Assembly: GCA_035275405.1 (NCBI GenBank)
Contig: DATEMU010000003.1
Location: forward strand, 1,115,205 to 1,179,204
Direction: 5' to 3'
Length of the DNA stretch: 64,000 nucleotides
DNA from: Phycisphaerae bacterium
GTDB lineage: Bacteria > Planctomycetota > Phycisphaerae > UBA1845 > UTPLA1
The notes under the pieces: model-generated
What the model was told of the DNA's origin: nothing
What the model saw: the letters and a program-made list of their open reading frames with translations, nothing else
Databases searched by the model: none
Translations under genes and position numbers: made by a program
Shown: positions 1 to 7,911 of the stretch, piece after piece
Numbering within the stretch: position 1 is the stretch's first letter
How the letters are laid out: every line of letters begins with the position of its first letter

Positions 1-1
1 A

Positions 2-958
2 TGGGACGGTGTCGCGTGGGTGCAGAAATCCAATACGGGTCCGACCGCCCGATTCCTGCCCGGCCTGGCATTTGACGCGGTTCGGGGCAAAGTCGTGCTC
101 TTTGGCGGTTTTGACGGCCTTTCCAAGGCCGACACGTGGGAATGGAACGGTACGACGTGGACGCAGGTGATCGCCCCGGGCCCCAGCGCCCGGTATGCGC
201 TTCCGTTGGCGTTCGACGAGGCCCGCTCACGGATCGTTCTCTTCGGAGGATTGGAGGCCGGCACCACGCCGCGCGGGGACACGTGGGAGTTCAACGGGAC
301 TTCGTGGGTCCTGGTCTGCGGATCGGGGCCGAGCCCGCGCTACGGACACATGATGTGCTTTGATTCACTACGCGGCCGAATGATGGTGTTCGGCGGAACG
401 GACGGGGTCCCAAAGAACGACACATGGGAAGCGAATGGCGCGATCTGGAACTGGGTCACGAGTTCCGGACCGACGGCGAGATATTCCGGGGCGGTGGCGT
501 TCGACATTGATCGACAAGAGGCGTTCTTGTTTGGCGGCACTCCCGGCACCGGGTTTTTGGGAGATGCCTGGCGCTACAAAGGCCCGGGACCGCCGACGAT
601 CATCAACAGTCCGCTGGGCGTGGCCGTCAACGTGGGCCAGATGGCATCATTCACGGCATCCGCGACCGGCAACGGGCCATTCTCGTGGCAATGGCGGGCA
701 AACGGCGTCAATTTGGCAAACGTCGGACCCTATTCCGGCGTCAATACACATACGCTGACCATCAATCCGATCACCATGGCAGAGGTCGCGGCGTATGATT
801 GCGTAGTCGCGAATTCGTGCGGTAGCGTGCGCAGCAACCCGGCGGCCCCACAGGTAATACCATGCGTGGGCGATCTCAACGGCGATCTGCTGATCGACGG
901 GCAGGACACGCAGATTCTGGTTGATATGATGCTGCTGACCAACGGGGTTTGTCCGTAG
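2..958 (+). CDS. Secreted kelch-like repeat protein with Ig-like domain and dockerin-like tail (5' end missing)
   Basis: The reading frame is open to the left edge and its first residues (WDGVAWVQ) already match the repeat, so the N-terminus and any signal peptide lie outside the window. About four kelch-like units follow, each with a TWEWNGTTW-type strand, a GPSARY turn and a VLFGG strand; such units build a beta-propeller. Residues around 200-285 look like an Ig-like domain (FSWQWRANG, then AAYDCVVANSCGS, a typical Cys-containing strand). The C-terminus carries a calcium-loop-like motif, GDLNGDLLIDGQDTQIL, typical of dockerin-like tails on planctomycete exported proteins. It is probably secreted or cell-surface. 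Ligand unknown. The next gene starts 72 bases downstream and has the same kind of tail. Confidence 0.75.
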   Translation, partial: WDGVAWVQKSNTGPTARFLPGLAFDAVRGKVVLFGGFDGLSKADTWEWNGTTWTQVIAPGPSARYALPLAFDEARSRIVLFGGLEAGTTPRGDTWEFNGTSWVLVCGSGPSPRYGHMMCFDSLRGRMMVFGGTDGVPKNDTWEANGAIWNWVTSSGPTARYSGAVAFDIDRQEAFLFGGTPGTGFLGDAWRYKGPGPPTIINSPLGVAVNVGQMASFTASATGNGPFSWQWRANGVNLANVGPYSGVNTHTLTINPITMAEVAAYDCVVANSCGSVRSNPAAPQVIPCVGDLNGDLLIDGQDTQILVDMMLLTNGVCP

Positions 959-1030
959 TATCGCAGTGACATGCCGCAGCTTCCATCCGCCGCGCGGGCG
1001 GGAAAGAACCATTCCAGAAGGGAGCAAATA

Positions 1031-2692
1031 ATGTCCGCGAAAAAATCAATCATCGCCGTCATCGTCCTCTTTAGCACGACCCACGCCGCGGCGGTCGACC
1101 TGCAAGTCGTCTCGGTCTCTCCCTCGCGGCACGCGCTGACCGCCCCGCTGAACACGCCGATCAGCATTACCTTCGATCGGGCGGTCTCGCCGCCTTCCAT
1201 CACTCCAAACAGCTTTCGCGTCGCGGGCCGATGGAGCGGGCCGATGTCCGGCACATTCAGTTTTTCCAACGGAGATCAGACCGTGACCTTTACGCCGCAG
1301 GCGGGGGGTTCGTACTCTGCCGGCGAGATCGTCTACGTTAATCTCTCGACGGGCATCCTGGCCGCGGACACCGCGCCGCTCCGGCCCGGCGGATACGCCT
1401 ATCAGTTCTGGACGGTCGCTGCGCCGGCAGCCCGGGAGTTCAATTCGATCGCCGTCATGTCCAACCGAACTCCTCCGGGCACCTCGAACACAAGAATCTA
1501 CGGCGCGATGGGCGCCGACCTGAACAACGACGGCTACCTCGATCTCACCACCGTGAATGAAGACAGCCACGACCTCCGCGTCTTCATGAACAAGGCCGAC
1601 GGAACCGGCCTATACGACCCCTTCCTCACGCCGCCCCTGCCGATCGGCGTGGAGGCCAGCCCGAACGAGCCCGGCGATTTCAACAACGACGGGTTCGTGG
1701 ACATCGCGGCGGCGGCTTCTTCCTCCCACAGTGCGTGGATCGCCCTGAGTGACGGCGACGGCACCTTCTCGCCCGCCCAGGAAGTCGCCGTCGGTAACAC
1801 TCCGCACGGTCTCGCCGTGCTCGACGTGGACGGCGACGCCGATCTGGACATCGCCGTCACCAACACCGGGTCGGGCAACGTCGCGCTGATGATCAACAAC
1901 GGAAGCGGTGTGTTCGGTCCGGCCACCTTTTTCGAGGGCGGGGGCTCCAACGAATACGGCCTGATTTCCGCGGACATGAACAACGACGGTCTCTACGATC
2001 TTGTCGTCGGGGCGCAAGGCTCCCACACGTTGATTGTCCACCTCGGCAATGGCAACGGCACGTTCACGCCGCAGCCCCCGACGTCGGCGGGCGGGGCCGT
2101 CTGGATGCTGGCCGGCGGCGACGTGAACGCCGATGGCAACATGGACGTCACCGCGGCCAACAGCTACAGCCAGAACGGCGCGATCGCCCTTGGCAATGGC
2201 GCCGGCGGGCTGGGCGCGCCGATCATTGCAGCAATATCCATCCATTGCATCGCCACCGATCTGGGCGACCTCGACGGAGACGGCGATCTAGATTGGGTGC
2301 TGTCGAGCTTCTCCGGAGGCTTCTGGCGTCTCTATACGAATAATGGGGCGGGCGCCTTTACGTCCGATCAGGACTTCGACGCAGTGTCTAATCCGTCTTG
2401 TGCCATCATGCTCGATATCGACAACGACCGCGATCTGGACTTGGTCTTGACCGATGAGATTGCCGATCTCGTCAACGTATGGAAGAACCGCGGGCCGGCG
2501 GTCAAGGGTGACATGAACTGCGACGGACGAAACGATGGGATGGACGTTGGCGCGTTTACTCTGGCGCTGCTGAATCCCGCCGCCTACAACGTGGCCTATC
2601 CTCACTGCCTGATTGAAAACGCGGACGCGGACCTGAATACGATTATCAATACGGGCGACATCTTGCCGTTTGTGCAGTTGCTGGTCGAGTGA
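1031..2692 (+). CDS. Secreted FG-GAP/VCBS repeat protein with Ig-like domain and dockerin-like tail
   Basis: The start is taken at the ATG at 1031, which has AGGGAG just upstream and gives a clean signal peptide (MSAKKSIIAVIVLFSTTHAAA). The longer frame back to 971 lacks these. Residues about 25-125 resemble a bacterial Ig-like domain of the Big_5 type (PLNTPISITFDRAVSP). Then come about six FG-GAP/VCBS units with Asp/Asn-rich calcium loops such as DLNNDGYLDL, DFNNDGFVDI, DVDGDADLDI and DLDGDGDLDW, which form an integrin-alpha-like propeller. The tail GDMNCDGRNDGMDVG plus LNPAAY is the dockerin-like form common in Phycisphaerae. Likely an exported calcium-binding adhesion or surface protein. 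No catalytic residues are recognisable. Confidence 0.8.
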   Translation: MSAKKSIIAVIVLFSTTHAAAVDLQVVSVSPSRHALTAPLNTPISITFDRAVSPPSITPNSFRVAGRWSGPMSGTFSFSNGDQTVTFTPQAGGSYSAGEIVYVNLSTGILAADTAPLRPGGYAYQFWTVAAPAAREFNSIAVMSNRTPPGTSNTRIYGAMGADLNNDGYLDLTTVNEDSHDLRVFMNKADGTGLYDPFLTPPLPIGVEASPNEPGDFNNDGFVDIAAAASSSHSAWIALSDGDGTFSPAQEVAVGNTPHGLAVLDVDGDADLDIAVTNTGSGNVALMINNGSGVFGPATFFEGGGSNEYGLISADMNNDGLYDLVVGAQGSHTLIVHLGNGNGTFTPQPPTSAGGAVWMLAGGDVNADGNMDVTAANSYSQNGAIALGNGAGGLGAPIIAAISIHCIATDLGDLDGDGDLDWVLSSFSGGFWRLYTNNGAGAFTSDQDFDAVSNPSCAIMLDIDNDRDLDLVLTDEIADLVNVWKNRGPAVKGDMNCDGRNDGMDVGAFTLALLNPAAYNVAYPHCLIENADADLNTIINTGDILPFVQLLVE

Positions 2693-2734
2693 CCCGGGGG
2701 ATGCGGCCGGGCGCGGTTGTGATTTTTTTGTCGC

Positions 2735-2754
2735 GGCCCCGCTCCGTCGGGGCC
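2735..2754. terminator. Hairpin between convergent genes, probable terminator
   Basis: GGCCCCG (2735-2741) and CGGGGCC (2748-2754) form a perfect 7-bp stem with a 6-base loop, 43 bases after the stop of the FG-GAP gene. A run of seven T lies before the stem, not after it, so this is not a classic intrinsic terminator for the plus strand. Confidence 0.4.
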
Positions 2755-2787
2755 GACGGAAAGACCGCGAATTGCGAGATGTCTCGT

Positions 2788-2809
2788 CGTCCGCCACAGA
2801 GGGCGGACG
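2788..2809. terminator. 8-bp hairpin abutting the dehydrogenase stop codon
   Basis: CGTCCGCC (2788-2795) pairs perfectly with GGCGGACG (2802-2809) across a 6-base loop. The hairpin begins directly after the stop codon of the minus-strand dehydrogenase, so it is well placed to end or stabilise that transcript. There is no T-run. Confidence 0.45.
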
Positions 2810-4162
2810 CTACGGGAAAATCCCGCGTTCCTTATAGACCGTCTCGATGTGGGTGATGGCGACGATGTACGCCGCCGTCCGCCAGTCGGTCTTCAATTCG
2901 GCGGCCTTGTCGCGGACCTTGCGATAGGCGGCGAGGACTTTTTTGCGCAGCTTCGTATCGACTTCCTCGACATCCCAGAACTCGCTCCGCTTGTTCTGGA
3001 GCCATTCGAAGTAGCTAACGATCACGCCGCCGGAGTTGCAGAGGAAGTCCGGCATGAGGTCGATGCCGCGTTCTTGCAGGATCGCGTCCCCCTCGGGGTC
3101 GGTCGGGCCGTTCGCCCCTTCGGCGACGAGCTTCACGTTGAGCCAGGGGGCCGTGTCCCTGGTGATCTGGCTCTCCAATGCGGCGGGGATGAAGATGTCG
3201 GCCTTGGTCTTCAAAAACGTCTCGTGGTCGATCGGCTTGGAGCCGGCAAAACCCCTCACTCCGCCGGTCGCGCGGACGTGCTCGGCCAGATGGTCGGGGT
3301 GCAGGCCTTCGTCATTGGCGATTGCACCGGTGTGGTCCTCCGCGGCCAGCAGCGTCGAGTCGTGTGGGGCCAGGAGCCGCGCCGCCCATGAGCCGACGTT
3401 GCCGAAGCCCTGCACAATGTACGACGCGTGCGTCAGATCGACGCCCTTGTCCTTGGCCCACTGCTCGATCAGAAACACGACGCCCTGACCGGTCGCCTTG
3501 TCCCGGCCCTGGCTGCCACCGGAGACGATCGGCTTGCCGGTGACGACGTGGGTGCAGCGCTGGCGGTCGTGCGCGGGGATGGTGGAGAGATAGGTGTCGA
3601 GGATCCACGCCATGATCTGCGGGTTGGTGTTCACGTCCGGCGCGGGGATGTCGTAATCCGGGCCGATGTTCTCGCCGAGGGCGTAGGTGAAGCGGCGGGT
3701 GATCCGCTGCAGCTCGTGCATCGTGTATTTCTTGGGATCGCACTGGATGCCGCCCTTCGCCCCGCCGAAGGGGATGTTGGCCAGCGCCGTCTTCCACGTC
3801 ATCCACGCGGCCAGTGCCCGGACCTCGTCGATATCGACGGAGGGGTGATACCGCAGACCGCCCTTGTAGGGGCCGAGGGCGTTGTTGTGCTGGACGCGAT
3901 AGCCCGTGAACATTTCGATGCGGCCATCCTCCATGCGCACGGGAAAGTTGACGGCGATCTCGTTGGCGGTCATGGCGAGGATCTTGCGGATGTCGGGATC
4001 GAGCCGCATGAGATCAGCGGCCTTGTTGAACTGGGTGATGACGTTGTCGAAGAGGGTGGGCTTGTGGTGGCGGCGGTCGGGGGTGGGCGTAGCGGTTGGG
4101 GCAGCGGCGCTTGCTTGAGGTCTTTGCTCTGTTGTCGGGGCTACGGGCGTGTGGACGGTCAT
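2810..4162 (-). CDS. gdhA: Glutamate dehydrogenase (Glu/Leu/Phe/Val dehydrogenase family)
   Basis: The enzyme interconverts glutamate and 2-oxoglutarate plus ammonia with NAD(P), in the cytoplasm. At 450 residues it is normal for the family after a Pro/Ala/Thr-rich N-terminal extension of about 30 residues. Visible motifs are the substrate site GPYKGGLRYHP (residues 97-107), PFGGAKGG (131-138) with the presumed catalytic lysine K136, and a Rossmann dinucleotide site GFGNVGSWAA. NAD or NADP preference cannot be told by eye. The ATG start has AGGAAG 8 bases upstream. It is convergent with the FG-GAP gene and divergent from the kelch gene, so it is probably its own transcription unit. The family includes leucine and phenylalanine dehydrogenases, but length and motifs favour glutamate. 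Confidence 0.93.
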   Translation of the reverse strand: MTVHTPVAPTTEQRPQASAAAPTATPTPDRRHHKPTLFDNVITQFNKAADLMRLDPDIRKILAMTANEIAVNFPVRMEDGRIEMFTGYRVQHNNALGPYKGGLRYHPSVDIDEVRALAAWMTWKTALANIPFGGAKGGIQCDPKKYTMHELQRITRRFTYALGENIGPDYDIPAPDVNTNPQIMAWILDTYLSTIPAHDRQRCTHVVTGKPIVSGGSQGRDKATGQGVVFLIEQWAKDKGVDLTHASYIVQGFGNVGSWAARLLAPHDSTLLAAEDHTGAIANDEGLHPDHLAEHVRATGGVRGFAGSKPIDHETFLKTKADIFIPAALESQITRDTAPWLNVKLVAEGANGPTDPEGDAILQERGIDLMPDFLCNSGGVIVSYFEWLQNKRSEFWDVEEVDTKLRKKVLAAYRKVRDKAAELKTDWRTAAYIVAITHIETVYKERGIFP

Positions 4163-4458
4163 GGTGCGCTTCCTGGTACTTGTGGAGCAGCCACCCTCGG
4201 CTGCCGCCTTGTCTGGCCGCGAACGAGGGCATTATACCGGAAAGGCACGTAGAAGATGACTCCCTACGGGGTTCCACAAAAAGCACGGCCTCTGGCTCTG
4301 AATTCGCTCGTTTTGGAACGTGTTTCGGGAGGGCGAACATGGAACATTCGCCTTCCAAACGGTATGATGAAAGCTATCGATCGAGGCATTCATGGGTAAA
4401 CGCACCTGCTCGGCACTTAACAGGCTCGCGATCGGGGAAGATTCAGGGGCTGGAGACT

Positions 4459-6435
4459 ATGGATCGAATCAGAAATTCGTTCGTATTCGATAGGTCGATA
4501 ATTTGGATTGTCTTAGTTGCTTTCGGATTCTCCCCTCCTGCGCTGGGTCAGCATTTTCATGAGGAACTCGCGATTGGAAGAGTTGATGAGCTTTCACAAG
4601 TCAGATGGAAGGGGCCCATCCTCCTCACTCCTCGTTATAACCATGCAATGAGCTACGACAGTGCGCGCGGTGTGACGGTCCTGTTTGGTGGGTACCGCTA
4701 CGGCAATTATGACGGCGGAGACTTTATTGGTGAGACGTGGGAATTCGACGGCACTAAGTGGACACTGCGTTCAACCGTTGGGCCGTCGCCTCGCTTTGCA
4801 CACGGAATGGTTTACGACTCCCGCCGTGCTGTCACGGTTCTGTTCGGAGGCTACACCGATAGCCAATTTGACGGCGAGACGTGGGAATGGGATGGTTGCA
4901 CCTGGGTGTTACGGTCAAGTGCTGGCCCGGCGCCCCGTTTCGGTCACGCGATGTCATACGACAGCGCTCGCGGCGTGACGGTGCTATTTGGAGGAAGGTC
5001 CGGGAGCACTACATTTGGCAGCACGTGGGAGTGGGATGGTAGCACTTGGACGTTGCGCTCTACCATTGGGCCATCTCCCCGCACGACACACGGGATGGCC
5101 TACGATGTCAATCGTGGCGTGACAGTGTTGTTTGGTGGCAGTGGCAACGGCGACACATGGGAATGGAATGGTATCACTTGGACACTTCGATCCGCTAGTG
5201 GACCATCGGCCCGCTCCCTACTCGCGATGTCCTACGACTCCCTCCGTGCTGTCACGGTACTTTTCGGAGGCTATCACAGTACCCAATCTTACGGTGATAC
5301 GTGGGAGTGGAATGGGAGCACCTGGAGTCTCCGTTCCACAGGTGGACCGTCGCCACGCAGTGACCACGCGATGGTTTACGATATCGGCCGTGGTGAATCA
5401 GTTTTGTTCGCGGGGGTGATAGGTACCCCACCTAGCCAAGGCGCCATCGTTGTAGCCGATACCTGGAGCTGGAATGGCGACATATGGACACAGCGCTCCC
5501 CCTCGCCCGCCATTCCTTCGCCCCGAAATCGACACGCAATGGCATATGATTCAAGTCAAAACGTCACGGTGCTATTTGGTGGCAACACAGGTGATTCTTT
5601 TTTACCTAGTAGCGAAACATGGGAGTGGAATGGCACCATTTGGTCCCTACAATCGAGCAGCGGTCCCGCGGGCCGCCAGCGGCATGCAATGGCATATGAC
5701 TCAAGCCGCAACAAAACGGTAATGTTTGGGGGCAGTAGCGATTCTGGCGTCGCCAACGGCGAGACATGGGAGTGGGATGGCAGCTCCTGGCTGTTTCGTA
5801 CCAACGTCGGGCCGTCTCCCCGATGGGCGCACGCAATGGCCTACGATGCCGATCGCGGCGTGACCGTCTTGTTTGGGGGCCGAACAGAAGAATTCCCTAA
5901 TATTAGCGATGAGACTTGGGAGTGGGACGGCACCGTTTGGACAATGCGAACCGCCACTGGGCCACCACCGCGGCTTGGGCACGCTATGGCGTATGATTCT
6001 GGCCGCGCCGTCATCGTGTTGACTGGCGGATTCCAATACGACAACGGAAACTACGGTTACTCTGAAGATACTTGGGAATGGGACGGTAACGCGTGGACGC
6101 TGCGTGCCAATAACGGATTCCGCCCCGGTACAGGAGTTGCGATGGCGTATGATTCCGGCCGTGGCGTGACAATGCTCTTTGGAGGAGACCACAACTTCAA
6201 TAACTTGACTTGGGAGTGGGATGGAAATTCTTGGATGTCGACTCTTCGTCGAGACAAAGTAAGCCCCGCCTCGACTTGGGATGGTAGCACCTGCACTCCA
6301 AGTTTTACCGGTCCGTCGCGTCGTAATGAGCACGCGATGGTATACGACACTGCCCGAGGATCGATCGTTTTGTTCGGGGGAATCGAGAATAGTGGCAAAT
6401 TTAAGTGGGATACATGGGAATACGGCGCGCCCTAG
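4459..6435 (+). CDS. Secreted kelch-like protein with 12 repeats
   Basis: The ATG at 4459 follows a GGAG box and opens a signal peptide (IIWIVLVAFGFSPPALGQ); the longer frame upstream is not supported. The 658-residue product is almost entirely repeats of about 45-50 residues. I count twelve V-x-VLFGG-type strands, alternating with TWEWDGSTWTLRS-type strands and GPSPRxxHAMAYDS linkers. Twelve blades could make two six-bladed propellers or an unusual single one. Unlike the protein at the left edge it has no dockerin-like tail; it ends at TWEYGAP, mid-repeat in style. Codon use is less GC-rich than the neighbouring dehydrogenase. Probably secreted; ligand unknown. A galactose-oxidase-like catalytic site is not visible. 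Confidence 0.8.
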   Translation: MDRIRNSFVFDRSIIWIVLVAFGFSPPALGQHFHEELAIGRVDELSQVRWKGPILLTPRYNHAMSYDSARGVTVLFGGYRYGNYDGGDFIGETWEFDGTKWTLRSTVGPSPRFAHGMVYDSRRAVTVLFGGYTDSQFDGETWEWDGCTWVLRSSAGPAPRFGHAMSYDSARGVTVLFGGRSGSTTFGSTWEWDGSTWTLRSTIGPSPRTTHGMAYDVNRGVTVLFGGSGNGDTWEWNGITWTLRSASGPSARSLLAMSYDSLRAVTVLFGGYHSTQSYGDTWEWNGSTWSLRSTGGPSPRSDHAMVYDIGRGESVLFAGVIGTPPSQGAIVVADTWSWNGDIWTQRSPSPAIPSPRNRHAMAYDSSQNVTVLFGGNTGDSFLPSSETWEWNGTIWSLQSSSGPAGRQRHAMAYDSSRNKTVMFGGSSDSGVANGETWEWDGSSWLFRTNVGPSPRWAHAMAYDADRGVTVLFGGRTEEFPNISDETWEWDGTVWTMRTATGPPPRLGHAMAYDSGRAVIVLTGGFQYDNGNYGYSEDTWEWDGNAWTLRANNGFRPGTGVAMAYDSGRGVTMLFGGDHNFNNLTWEWDGNSWMSTLRRDKVSPASTWDGSTCTPSFTGPSRRNEHAMVYDTARGSIVLFGGIENSGKFKWDTWEYGAP

Positions 6436-6854
6436 CTCACTCCCAACTCGTATTTTCCAAGAACCCTGTCAGCTTCAGGACTTTTTGAGCAAGGCGAGCT
6501 TTTGCCGGACGCGTTGGTAGTTTCGAGTGGGCCCACACAAAGAAAACCCAATGGCCCGACTTGCCTTTTTCGGATTCCGCGCTATATTAGTTAGGTATTA
6601 GTTCGGCACGAGGCTTACGTTACGAACCGCCCTGGTCATCGGCATGGGTTTGCGCGGGAAGTGCGTATGGCTGCGAACGCGATCTTCGGTCAAATCCGTC
6701 CGAATGTTTTTCGCTTGTTTTCGTTCGTTTGCACATAGAAAAAATTCTGGGAGCGAGAGGGGTCGTTTCCCATGCCCCCAAGGGGGCTGTATCCGTTAGC
6801 CCGGGGTTGGTCGGGCGCGCCGGGGACGTGCGTGGCGAGCATCGATTGGGTTGA
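6436..6854. other. 419-base stretch without a supported gene
   Basis: Only short shadow frames occur here. It holds a promoter-like pair (6561-6588) facing right, and a 6-bp palindrome GCCCCC-AA-GGGGGC (6774-6787) downstream of the YgiT gene that may help end the minus-strand toxin-antitoxin transcript. The middle (6590-6750) is relatively T-rich. No protein or RNA gene is recognised. Confidence 0.5.
6561..6588 (+). promoter_or_regulatory. Sigma70-like promoter with no obvious downstream gene
   Basis: TTGCCT (6561-6566) and TATATT (6583-6588) are 16 bases apart. The nearest plus-strand gene starts at 7477, almost 900 bases away and beyond two minus-strand genes, so the site may be a chance match, a relic, or drive an unrecognised or antisense RNA. 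Confidence 0.25.
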
Positions 6855-7103
6855 CTACATGGCCTCGGCCAGATCGAAGGTCGGAACCGAGATCTTCTTG
6901 GCCCCATTCATCGCCTTGGAAGCGAACTCGTCCAGCGTTTCGAGGACCGGGCCGGGGTAATAGCGCTCTCCGCACTTGGTGCAAACGCCGATCGGCACGT
7001 TGTAAAAGACGTAGAGCCGCTCGCCCCGACGAAGATCGACCGTGACCCGACGCGAACGAACCGGGCCGCCGCAACATTCACATTTGTCGAATTTGGTTCT
7101 CAT
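6855..7103 (-). CDS. YgiT-type zinc-finger antitoxin
   Basis: This 82-residue protein has two Cys pairs, CECC near the N-terminus and CTKC about 30 residues later, that form the zinc-binding fold of YgiT/MqsA-type antitoxins. The helix-turn-helix half of full-length MqsA is absent, as in many short YgiT proteins paired with DUF4258 toxins. The start is the ATG at 7103, which overlaps the stop of the upstream gene as ATGA; a longer frame to 7154 would run deep into that gene. Its predicted role is to neutralise the partner toxin and perhaps repress the pair. The N-terminal zinc domain is the part known to bind toxin in MqsA. Confidence 0.8.
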   Translation of the reverse strand: MRTKFDKCECCGGPVRSRRVTVDLRRGERLYVFYNVPIGVCTKCGERYYPGPVLETLDEFASKAMNGAKKISVPTFDLAEAM

Positions 7104-7375
7104 AATGCGTAAACCGTGATGAACCGGACAATTCCCAGGGACGTAAGGCGGCAAACGACGCCGATACCACGACGATCAACGGCCTTTCCGTGGATCACGT
7201 CCTTCCGAGGTCCAGCACCGTGCCGCTGCGTTGCCACTATTGTACCCGAATAGACGCACGATTTCACGTCGTCGATGGTGAAGCCGTCCTGTTCCATCTC
7301 GTCTTTCGCGTGCCCGGTCAGTTCATACTGGCCAAGCGCCACCTTACGCCGTATTATGGAAATCCGCGATGCCAT
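7100..7375 (-). CDS. DUF4258 family toxin, probable RNase-like
   Basis: The 91-residue product has the DUF4258 pattern: an early LTGHAKDEMEQDGFTIDDV segment (His-Ala plus acidic residues), a central conserved K-DVIHGKAVD-type stretch and a C-terminal VRFITVYAL strand. DUF4258 proteins resemble RelE/MqsR-like small toxins and are often encoded next to YgiT antitoxins, as here. The ATG at 7375 has AGGA upstream, and the gene overlaps the antitoxin start by 4 bases (ATGA), implying translational coupling. Toxin-first order matches mqsR-mqsA. Toxic activity is inferred from family and context only. Confidence 0.78.
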   Translation of the reverse strand: MASRISIIRRKVALGQYELTGHAKDEMEQDGFTIDDVKSCVYSGTIVATQRHGAGPRKDVIHGKAVDRRGIGVVCRLTSLGIVRFITVYAL

Positions 7376-7476
7376 TCTTCCTGGCCACAGGATATGCGAA
7401 ACGCAGGGTCAGGAGAACCTGCGGAACCCGCGGGTTCGATTCCGCATACCACCTGCCTATAATCGTTTGGAGTATC

Positions 7477-7869
7477 GTGGTTCTAATCCGCCCGTACCTT
7501 CGATCGCTGGTGTGTCTGTTGCTGCTTGTAGCGGGCGGCTGCGACGTCTTGCCCTTTTTTGGGGGCGACAACGGTATCAACGGCGTCATCCTGGCCGGGC
7601 CGACGTGTCCGTTTCAGATGGAAGGCGAAGATTGCGACGACCGGCCCATTGCCGCGACGGTCATCGTTCGCCAGCCCTTTGGGTTCGAAGTGACGCGGTT
7701 CACCTCGGACGACGACGGGCGGTTTCGCGTCGAACTGCCGCCGGGGAACTACCAGCTCGACCCGCAGCCGAACGAGTGCTGCATCGGCACGGCCCCATTC
7801 CAGACCGTCACGGTTCAAGACGGGCAGTTCAACGAGATCGTAATCTCATACGACACGGGCATTCGATAG
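7477..7869 (+). CDS. Small lipoprotein with carboxypeptidase-regulatory-like fold
   Basis: The start is a GTG at 7477 with GGAG 6 bases upstream. The resulting 130-residue protein begins with Arg residues and a hydrophobic run ending in a lipobox-like VAGGC, so it is probably a membrane-anchored lipoprotein. The rest has the pattern of a CarboxypepD_reg or SpaA-like beta domain: IAATVIVRQPFG, then TSDDDGRFRVELPPGNYQL, then a closing TVTVQDGQFNEIVI strand. It has an unusual four Cys after the lipobox. The open frame extends further upstream over the toxin gene, but without a plausible signal there. Function unknown. Confidence 0.65.
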   Translation: MVLIRPYLRSLVCLLLLVAGGCDVLPFFGGDNGINGVILAGPTCPFQMEGEDCDDRPIAATVIVRQPFGFEVTRFTSDDDGRFRVELPPGNYQLDPQPNECCIGTAPFQTVTVQDGQFNEIVISYDTGIR

Positions 7870-7883
7870 GGTGTTCTGCCGTT

Positions 7884-7904
7884 CGGCCCCCCGGAGGGGG
7901 GCCG
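7884..7904. terminator. Perfect 9-bp GC hairpin between convergent genes
   Basis: CGGCCCCCC (7884-7892) and GGGGGGCCG (7896-7904) pair perfectly over a 3-base loop. It sits between the stops of the lipoprotein (7869) and the TadG-like gene (7912) and could act on both strands. No T-run follows. Confidence 0.5.
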
Positions 7905-7911
7905 CTACAGT

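Noticed and set aside
4096..4458. N-terminal extension of the kelch gene to 4096
   Set aside because: It overlaps the minus-strand dehydrogenase and its leader, and the internal ATG at 4459 has a ribosome binding site and signal peptide.
7390..7455. tRNA-like sequence with GGTTCGATTCC and an upstream GC hairpin
   Set aside because: The T-loop motif TTCGATT is present, but only two pairs of the T-stem form, there is no consistent acceptor stem or anticodon arm, and the segment lies at the start of the toxin gene and before the lipoprotein start. At most it is a chance or decayed match.
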